Positions 57,101 through 64,000 of a stretch of 64,000 nt of DNA are shown here, piece after piece. The notes beneath the pieces are model-generated. The model made no database searches. It saw only the letters and a program-made list of their open reading frames with translations, and was not told the origin of the DNA. The stretch spans positions 10,266,893 to 10,330,892 of the forward strand of contig OX326960.1 of NCBI GenBank assembly GCA_946800325.1, written 5' to 3'. The position numbers were made by a program, and so were the translations under genes. The DNA is from Luzula sylvatica. Its lineage: Eukaryota; Streptophyta; Magnoliopsida; Poales; Juncaceae. Within the stretch, counting starts at the first letter, position 1. Each line of letters begins with the position of its first letter.

Positions 57101-60100
57101 CTAATGAATGGTTGCATATAAGATATGGACCATAAACCTTCTAATCGGTACAAAAGATGCCATATGAGATATGGATCGGAATGGTTCCGAAGTTGTCACT
57201 TGTACAGATTTGAGGATGTGAGTGTATTTCGAAATTTGTTTCGGTTAAACTCAATCCCAAATCTGGAAATTGTTCGTTTATCCTTAAGGAAACTAAAGGG
57301 TATTAGTTCTAACGTCCCGACGAAAATGAGATTTTCGTGGCTCGAAGAGATGCCTTCTTGGAGGAGGACTAGATGCGCACAAGTTTGGAACTTGGTGCCA
57401 TTTATCTCTATGCGGGCTAGTGGGAGTAGAATAAATCTCGAAAGAGTTCGAGATCTGAAAATGAACATTGTACCGATGAAAGTTGACATGGCTTCATCAA
57501 GAGTTGATGAACGCAAGTTGAACACACAAAGGAATTTTTCGTAGATCAAGTAGGCTATATCATAAGCCGGTAAATACGGATTTATCGTGGCTAATGATGA
57601 TAGATCGAAATCATATGATGATTCGATATCCTACAAGGATGCTATGTAAAATGATTCCACATGACATGGTGTCATGAAATCTGAGATTCGATCCATGTAA
57701 ATTATCAAGTTCAGCACTTGATTTCATCACTTTCTGGGTTAGACCCGTGAAATGTGAGTGGGTTTTTCAAGATGAAGAACCGACATGGATAGGAATACGC
57801 ATATATGTAAAGCGAGGCTTTTTGCGAAGAGTTTCATGCAATTCATAGTCGGACTATGAAGAAACGTTTTCGCATGTTGCCATGCTTTCACATTCTCGAA
57901 ATTCTGCTTGTCATGGTCGCGTATTATGACTATGTGATGTGACAAAATGGATGTCAAAACCGAATTTCTTAACAGAAATTTTATGAAAGGATGTGTATTT
58001 GACACAACCTTACGGTTTTGTCGATTTATACGAATCGGGGATAAGATATGCACGCTTTAACGATCCATATGATGGATTAAAGAATGCTTCTCGGAATTGG
58101 AATATTCGTTTTGACGAAGTTATAAACAGTTATAACATTGTCGGAACGAATGAAAACTTTGTGTATACATGAAGGTTAGTGGGAGCCGCGTTATATTTCT
58201 TGTAACGACAAAGGATTTAGGCGAGACCGCTTATGAATTAAGCATGAAGATCTATAGGATAGATCTAAGAAGTTCCTCGTTCTATGTTATAGCACATATA
58301 TCGACGTATTGTTGAAAATGGTTTTCAACATGTAAACTCCTTGGAGGAGTTAAATCGAAATGTCAAATGGCAGCAATTTTCAACGGCTCGATGTGAAACA
58401 TCCAGCAGTGCGAAAAGTAATAATATGATGTCTTACATTTGATGTTAGGATCTATTATATCTGTCATGATATGTATGTGGCTATCTGTCATACAAATAAA
58501 TCGTCTAGTTCACCGTCAATACAATTCATGGCAATCACATGAGTTTGAATGTAATTCGATTACATGAGACCAACTCTTGTGAATGTAATGTATAATGGTT
58601 ATACAAATATATACATAATGGTTATGTATATTTAAACCCATCGGGATTTGTATTGATAGAGGTGAAGTTTATCCTTGAATACTTTGCGAAAGAATTCAGG
58701 ATTTTTATCTATAATGGTGTGGAGGACGTGTTGGTTATAAAGAGTTATAACAACAACAGTTTCCAAAGATTAAGCACGCCCAAATATGTAGCACGACTTT
58801 CGATCACAAAGTGTGTACATGTTTTGCTTAAATGAAAACACGGTTATGTGGAAAGGTTCCACAAGACCAATAGTTTATGATTCTATTTACGGAGGCGAGT
58901 ATATTGTGGTTATTAATCGCAAAAGGAAGTGGTATGGATCAAGGATACATGACCAAACTCTAGTAGTCACGAGTTATCGGATTTATGGTTGTTTATTGCG
59001 TGAGACGCAATAGTACAAGCCAAAAATTCCGAGGTCACAACCACTTCTAGCCAATACTCAGAAAATTTCATTTGATCCATGAAATTTTGTGAAAAGATGT
59101 GATCGTAGATATTGGAAATGTTCCAATCCTGATGATGATTAACACTAGCGGGAACGTGCAGACCCGTTTACAAAACCGCTCTCTCTAGTAGCGCGTGACT
59201 GTCATGCGATGACTATGGGTATGGAGATACCTAGAGGAGGAAGAAGAGAGTAGAGTGTAGTTATCTAATACGATAGTCCTCGCAGGTTATGGGTATGGAG
59301 ATATCCATAGGTAAACGTTGTATCACCCAAATACTTAGTCCATATGAATGCATCCCTTTTAAAAATTTTGTTTACTTAAATTAATATGCATTCACCTTAT
59401 ATGAAAACTGTGTGCTGGGTTGTGTAATATGATTGTTACATGAACCTTGATTTGAACTTGTGTGGACGTCGACATGGTTGAGGACCATGTGCAGCAAAAC
59501 CGTCACACTTAAAGTGTCATTTCTAAACATCCCTAGTCACGGATCAGCTTGCTTAAGAGAGAAGCATTTCTATTATTGGATAATAGACTGGACGTGTACA
59601 CTAGTACGTTTGCCGAGGAGATGATTATGCTTTGCTAATCATGGGACAAGGTGCTTGTCGAATCGGGAACGTAGATATATGTTAGGTTACATGTATTGGA
59701 TATGACCGAAGTCGCGAGACCATGACATGGTTTAGTCATTATAGATGGACTTGCGACGGATGGGGTTTTAGGTTCTTCAAACTTGAGGGGATCATTGATT
59801 GCGTTACGTGCGTAACACAATGCTTTGATATGATCTTACGCTCACCGTAACAGGGAGTTAAAAGGGTCATCATTGGGTATTGTCCGAAACACGGAATTCA
59901 ATGTGAGTCTCCAAGATAGGAATTGTTTATTCCGAAAGGAAGAGATATCTCTTAGGCGCCGCTCGATGAGTCGATTAACGAAATCTCTGGCCAGAGTCAA
60001 TGATATTAATGGTTAATATCGATTGAAATTTGTTAAATCAACTCGGAATCGGGGAATAAGTGTAGTTAATCAAATTATAAGGATGACTATTGTGGGTTCA

Positions 60101-60166
60101 AATTTCCTATTGTTTGATTATCTCAAATACAATGTCGATACTACTAACAAAATCTAGCAAGATAAA
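54149..60166 (+). mobile_element. Copia element interior (gag and pol remnants) without a clear 3' LTR
   Basis: The order fits Copia. Gag remnant (56263-56517, SIDKSISELHEM and RDRKKCMSKG). Pre-integrase (FWHCRLGHINEIRVSR, about 56573). Integrase core (GGYRYFVTFMDG, about 56797). Reverse transcriptase (the KARL-AK region near 57808; QMDVKTEFLN near 57948). RNase H traces (YNGVEDVLVIKSYNNNSFQ, about 58710; EYIVVI, about 58895). The end is near 59165 (QTRLQNRSL, compare ADPFTKPL). Many stops and frameshifts. 59200-60160 looks like 3' noncoding sequence; no copy of the 53085 LTR was found there, so the 3' end is lost. Confidence 0.82.
55060..55086. repeat. Single pair of TCCGTTACAACGGA-type palindromes
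   Basis: TGCGTTACAACGGATGG followed by AGTCCGTTATAACGGAC: one pair only, at the leader position where the related element at 1-3770 has seven pairs. Confidence 0.85.
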
Positions 60167-60439
60167 TGTGTAGGAGACAGGTACAAAATGAAATGATCAA
60201 TCAAGAATAACAAGAATCAAAGACGTCGAAGAATCACGGAGAAAATCAAGACGCACATGAATGAAGATGATGAAGAGCATCGAAGGAACAAGAAGCAAAA
60301 CAAAAGAAGATTAGAAGGAAGGCCCTTGAAGCATATCAAGAATCAAGATGTCGAAGCCTTCCGTGAGTGGGATTCGCTACAAATAAACCTTAGGGAAAAA
60401 CCAAGTAGATCTCAAGTAAAATCATGTTCAAATAACAAA

Positions 60440-60629
60440 GAGTTCAATCAAGCAAGAAGTGCGTTCTGAACGAACTCCAAGTCCGTTCAGAACGGACTTA
60501 CCACATATCAAAATACCATCTCTTGATTGAACCAGAGTTCAATCAAGCAAGAAGTGCGTTCTGAACGAACTCCAAGTCCGTTCAGAACGGACTTACCACA
60601 TATCAAAATATCGTCTCTTGATTGAACCA
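60440..60629. repeat. 95-bp direct tandem duplication in the LTR
   Basis: 60440-60534 and 60535-60629 are almost identical; each starts GAGTTCAATCAAGCAAGAAG and contains one complete palindrome pair. GAGTTCAATCAAG and CTTGATTGAACC also form an inverted repeat around the pair. Confidence 0.92.
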
Positions 60630-60895
60630 CCCTTGTCACAGGTTTGTGTGCGTTCGAACGAACAAACATGTACGTTCGAACGGACACTTAGAATCCGTTC
60701 ACCTACAATTTGTGTGCGTTGAACGGAATAACAGCACTGTGAACAACAAAAGCAATGTATAATTGAGTTCGTTCTGAACGGACTTTGTTCGTTCAAACGA
60801 ACTAACAAATGTACTTGCACGTTATTTTGAAACGGCTAGTACAATTTCAAGTGCATTCAGAACGAACATTGTGCGTTCTGAACGGACTTGCAGTT
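60458..60895. repeat. Palindrome array, TCCGTTCAGAACGGA / CGTTCGAACG type
   Basis: About twelve units: TGCGTTCTGAACGAAC with GTCCGTTCAGAACGGAC (twice), TGCGTTCGAACGAAC with TACGTTCGAACGGAC, further TTCGTTCTGAACGGACT and CGTTCAAACGAAC, and a last pair at about 60850-60885. They are paired about 20 bp apart and end about 30 bp before the TATA box. Confidence 0.9.
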
Positions 60896-60918
60896 TTCTG
60901 AAGGATTTCTATAGAGAG

Positions 60919-60926
60919 TATAAATA
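60919..60926 (+). promoter_or_regulatory. TATA box of the Copia LTR
   Basis: TATAAATA just downstream of the palindrome array; transcription would start near 60950. Confidence 0.75.
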
Positions 60927-61507
60927 GAATCCTTCAAGGACCTTTCTCTGTCAACTCTCCACTTTCAGACTATCAATACAAAAAGAGAGAAATCCAAAAA
61001 GCTGTGATCATCTATATCCATTGATAGCTTGAGAAACCCTCTTTAGATCTTTGATCTACTTTCGATATCCTCCACTAATCGTTTCCCACTCACGTGACCG
61101 ATCACGTTGTAGTTAGATTAGTGAAAATTGTAATAGGCTAGTACAAAAACTTGTAAAGAGCCTAAGCTATAGATCGATAGAAGCGTGTAAATCGATCTAG
61201 GCAAAACCTTGTAATCGAGTGAGTTGGAATTCAATCGAACGCCAAAAAGAGGCGCAAGGCATTCCCGGAGACGTAGGTCCTTGTCACTAATCGAATCGGT
61301 CGATTAAGCAAGTAAAGGGTGAGTTAAAGCTACATAGCAACCACCTACTGAACTCCGTAATCAACATCGTGTGTTCAAGAGTTTGGTATTTTCTACTCTA
61401 TTCAAATTTCATTAATTAGATTCCGCATTTAGAATCTGTATACCTAGTCGAAAATTGCCCACTAGGTTACCTATTCACCCCCCTCTAGGTTAGAATTAAC
61501 CAACAAT

Positions 61508-61519
61508 TGGTATCAGAGC
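61508..61519 (+). other. Primer-binding site, initiator Met-tRNA type
   Basis: TGGTATCAGAGC two bases after the LTR end. Confidence 0.92.
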
Positions 61520-61562
61520 AAAATACTAACCGTCTCTTTGAGTAAAGGTGACAATTTGTATA

Positions 61563-62756
61563 ATGATCAAGGCCTTAATGGTAACATCGATGGATGATGT
61601 GGTAGAAAGAGCAATTCAAGCTATGATTCTCCAACGAGCTTCAATACCGAAACCATGTACACCGCACTCTATGAGCTTCACCTCTCACGTATCCTCATCT
61701 AGTTCACCACATAACCGAGGTAATGAGGTAATTCTCAACCCTATATTCCATTCAATTAGTCCAACCTCGAGTTCATGTTCCTCCCCAAAATTCAACACGA
61801 AACTCGAACTTGAATCATTCGACGACCTCTTAAGAGACGTTGATGAACCATGTTCAAAGGAGAGAAAAGACAAGAGCACAATTCTAGCTCTAAATGCAAA
61901 GGTAGCTTCCCTAGAACTATCAGTAAAAGCATACCAAGCACAATTAAAGGAATTCCAAGGCTTCTCAAAGTGTGAATGTAAAACCCTCAATCTTGAGATA
62001 TCACACCTAAGAGTATAACTCCAAAACTCCAAAGTAGAAAATGAATCCTTGAAGAAGGCTTGTGCATCACGTGCACCAAGCACCCCATCATTGGATCAAA
62101 TATTGAAAGGGGCGTTAGTGGGACAGAAGCCAAACGACAAGTCGGGTCTCGGGTTCAAAAAGGAGAGTAAACCCGGTCTCTCAAAATCCAATGATCAAAA
62201 AGGTAAACGGGAGAACAATCAACGAAACAATCGCGGAAATGCATTCATATACCGTGACCAAAACAAAGGTAAGAATGTTAGAATGGAACACCCTACAAAT
62301 AATCGGTTCTATCATAGGGATAACCATTTTACGCAACCATCATCCCAGAGATGTACCGATTTGGGACGACCCGAGTGTTGGTTTCAACGGGGATCAAATG
62401 GGTATTTTTATGAGGTAAATTACCCCGCCAACCGTCCATATCAACCGAGGGCTCCTAGACCTTACAACCATACGCGCAAACCTTTTCAACGGAAAAACAA
62501 TTTTGTAAACTCAACCAAACCGATACCTCAAAAGAAAACCCTAACAAACCAACTCTCAAATCACTTTGTCAAGAGTTCCGAAACCATCAACAAACCGACA
62601 ATTGCTTTTTGCAATTATTGTTGTAAGTTAGGACACATATCCACGAATTGTGATCTTCGCCATCCAAAACCCACTCCAAAATTTGTATGGATGCGTAAAG
62701 ATAGACACACCATGGGTCCCTCCACCTCAAAGGGTGTTGGACCACCAAGGACCTAA
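61563..62756 (+). pseudogene. Copia gag remnant with CCHC zinc knuckle
   Basis: One frame with a single in-frame TAA at 62016-62018. After the stop comes a Lys/Asn/Arg-rich region and then the zinc knuckle CNYCCKLGHISTNC (CX2CX4HX4C) near 62610-62652. The N-terminal gag core (UBN2-type) is missing: the frame starts in a Ser-rich stretch, followed by a coiled segment (LNAKVASLELSVKAYQAQL). No protease, integrase or RT follows; the polypurine tract is reached 50 bp later. This is a large internal deletion or a TR-GAG type non-autonomous element. Confidence 0.82.
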
Positions 62757-62805
62757 ATCATGTGTGAAAAACTCACTCCCTCACCACACTACCATAAGCC
62801 AAACA

Positions 62806-62817
62806 TTGAGGGGGAGT
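62806..62817 (+). other. Polypurine tract-like site
   Basis: TTGAGGGGGAGT, the form usual just before a Copia 3' LTR. The sequence after it does not match the 60167 LTR, so the 3' LTR is diverged, replaced or from another copy. Confidence 0.55.
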
Positions 62818-63337
62818 ATGAGTACAAGAATTCATATTAGATTGACTTTCAATATGAATTTCCTATTTTTTCCAAAAAAAAAAAAAAAAAAAAAAAAATG
62901 TTTTTAACTATCTACACACTTACAAAAAGGGCAAGAAAGGTATTTCGCTTCCATGTAGGCACACAAGAGCGAAGAGAGAAGTCGAAGAGCTCATCGTATA
63001 CAAAACTTCACAATCTACCGTAGAGGAAAAATGAGCTCTAGAAATCGATCAAGACCTCTCCTTCGTAAGCTTGGTTCTCGGGTCCATGACCGGAGCAAAG
63101 GTATAATATCTCTATAAATGACTTAAGCATTAAAGCTATTTGTAATTATACAAATATCATCGATTGTCTTGAATACTCGCATGCTCATTTTTATAAAATT
63201 TTTGTACACAAATTTTTCAAAAATTACATACTTCCACATCCATAAAACCTATTTTAAATAAAAATATATATTTTTGGAATTTTTGACACACAAAGCCACT
63301 TCAAAATCAAAATTTTAAAACTTCTTCTCAGAAGATA
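62818..63337. other. Probable retroelement LTR or leader; not resolved
   Basis: Contains a 27-base poly-A run (62873-62898) and AAGAGCGAAGAGAGAAGTCG. No LTR boundaries or PBS could be fixed. Confidence 0.35.
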
Positions 63338-63680
63338 GTCCGTTACAACGCACCAATGTGCGTTACAACGGAACTCAATAAGGCGAGCTAAAACCTGCTA
63401 CATCACAAGTTTTGTTACAACGGATAAACCAATCCGTTGCAACGGATATGCCCTCTCCGTGGTAACGGAATTTACTGCGTTACAACGGTCTACCTCAGCT
63501 CAGAAAGCCTCTCCAAACACAGAAGTCTGTTATAAGGGATAAACCAACCCGTTACAACGGACATGTGCGTTACAACGAACCTATTTCGTTGTAACGAACT
63601 ACTGAAATACCAGTTGAATACCCCAAAAAAAAAAAATTCGACGATTGTGTTACAACGTAACTATACTTCCGTTGCAACGG
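63338..63680. repeat. Palindrome array, TCCGTTACAACGGA type, second site
   Basis: About twelve units in six pairs (for example AGTCCGTTACAACGC-ACCAA-TGTGCGTTACAACGGAA; CCGTTACAACGGAC-ATG-TGCGTTACAACG). The array ends about 70 bp before the ATG of the next open frame, the same leader position as in the element at 1-3770. The surrounding sequence is different. Confidence 0.88.
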
Positions 63681-63751
63681 AGTTCACGATAACTGCATAA
63701 AACCTGTTCAACTGCTTTCTTCCTAACACTCTCTCTCTCTCTCTCTCGAAA

Positions 63752-64000
63752 ATGTCTACAAAGAGGGCCAAACGACCATTACCAACCGGCAATCGCTGAT
63801 TTGAGTTCAATAATACCGAAAACCACTACCTCTTCGAATCAATTACGCAAGCACGCAAATTTCAGGACGAGTTCAAAGAGTGTCCGGTGGCGAAATGCTT
63901 TTACGTGGAAATTCCTCCCGAGGCTATCACGCTTCGCGAAAAAGTGCAACATCGAATCGACAATTGGAGTCTCGGTGGGTTGTGTAGTCTTCAATACCCC
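63752..64000 (+). pseudogene. Start of a retroelement-type frame, cut by window edge
   Basis: ATGTCTACAAAGAGGGCC follows a CT-rich leader. After a TGA at codon 16 the frame stays open to the window end, with FESITQARKFQDEFKECP and IPPEAITLREKVQHRIDNWS. Basic N-termini (MSTKRAKR-like) followed by such a domain occur in plant retrotransposon-encoded proteins of uncertain function. Identification is weak. Confidence 0.4.

Larger units (their letters stand above)
60167..61505 (+). mobile_element. 5' LTR of a gag-only Copia derivative
   Basis: The right edge is firm: AACCAACA followed by TTGGTATCAGAGC (PBS). The left edge (TGTGTAGGAGAC) is a guess. It contains a palindrome array (60458-60895) and a TATA box TATAAATA (60919-60926). 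Confidence 0.72.

Overview
The window is nuclear DNA of a flowering plant, almost certainly a eudicot. Genes have many short GT-AG introns. The proteins are plant types: a plastid-targeted RbfA, flavanone 3-hydroxylase and an apoplastic GH3 beta-glucan exohydrolase. The intergenic DNA is AT-rich and packed with Copia LTR elements, a LINE, hAT, Mutator (MULE), CACTA, Harbinger-like, Helitron and SINE sequences. The species cannot be told from the sequence alone.

Host genes. An 11-exon gene for the nucleolar ribosome-assembly factor RPF1 (5842-7802, minus) stands head to head with a 3-exon gene for plastid RBFA (8183-9239, plus). They share a 380-bp promoter with site II and telo-box motifs. 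RBFA converges on a flavanone 3-hydroxylase gene (F3H copy 1, 9450-10783, minus). A second intact F3H lies at 37107-38441. Both belong to a block that starts in RBFA intron 2 and was duplicated in tandem (about 8857-16487 and 21536-43787). In the second copy the RBFA part is only a broken exon 3. A GH3 exo-beta-glucanase gene (44241-51928, minus) is split by a 4.9-kb CACTA transposon beside its catalytic acid/base Glu and also carries a stop in its last exon.

Mobile DNA, left to right. 1-3770 is the 5' part of a Copia element on the minus strand. 53085 to about 60160 is a related, decayed copy on the plus strand. About 60167-62817 is a gag-only Copia derivative, and 62820-64000 holds the start of another retroelement. 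Inside duplicated block 2 is a nest of insertions. A solo LTR (21831-36807, TSD GATGA) sits in the RBFA exon. In it is a 14-kb MULE-like element (21912-36005). That holds a second MULE (23383-26047), a Helitron 3' end (27568) and a LINE (28147 to about 34288). The LINE holds a solo LTR (31292-33207), which holds another solo LTR in the opposite direction (32134-33093). An hAT element is at 34289-35352.

Most notable. Four separate LTR-type elements carry arrays of short palindromes of one plan: outer arms TCCGT/ACGGA or TGCGT/ACGCA, a core that differs by family (TTACAA, CATG, TTCAGAA/TTCGAA), and units set in pairs about 20 bp apart. In the complete LTRs the arrays lie just upstream of the TATA box. 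I regard this as the best candidate here for an under-described regulatory system. The two F3H blocks also form a natural record of insertions, because each serves as the empty-site control for insertions in the other.
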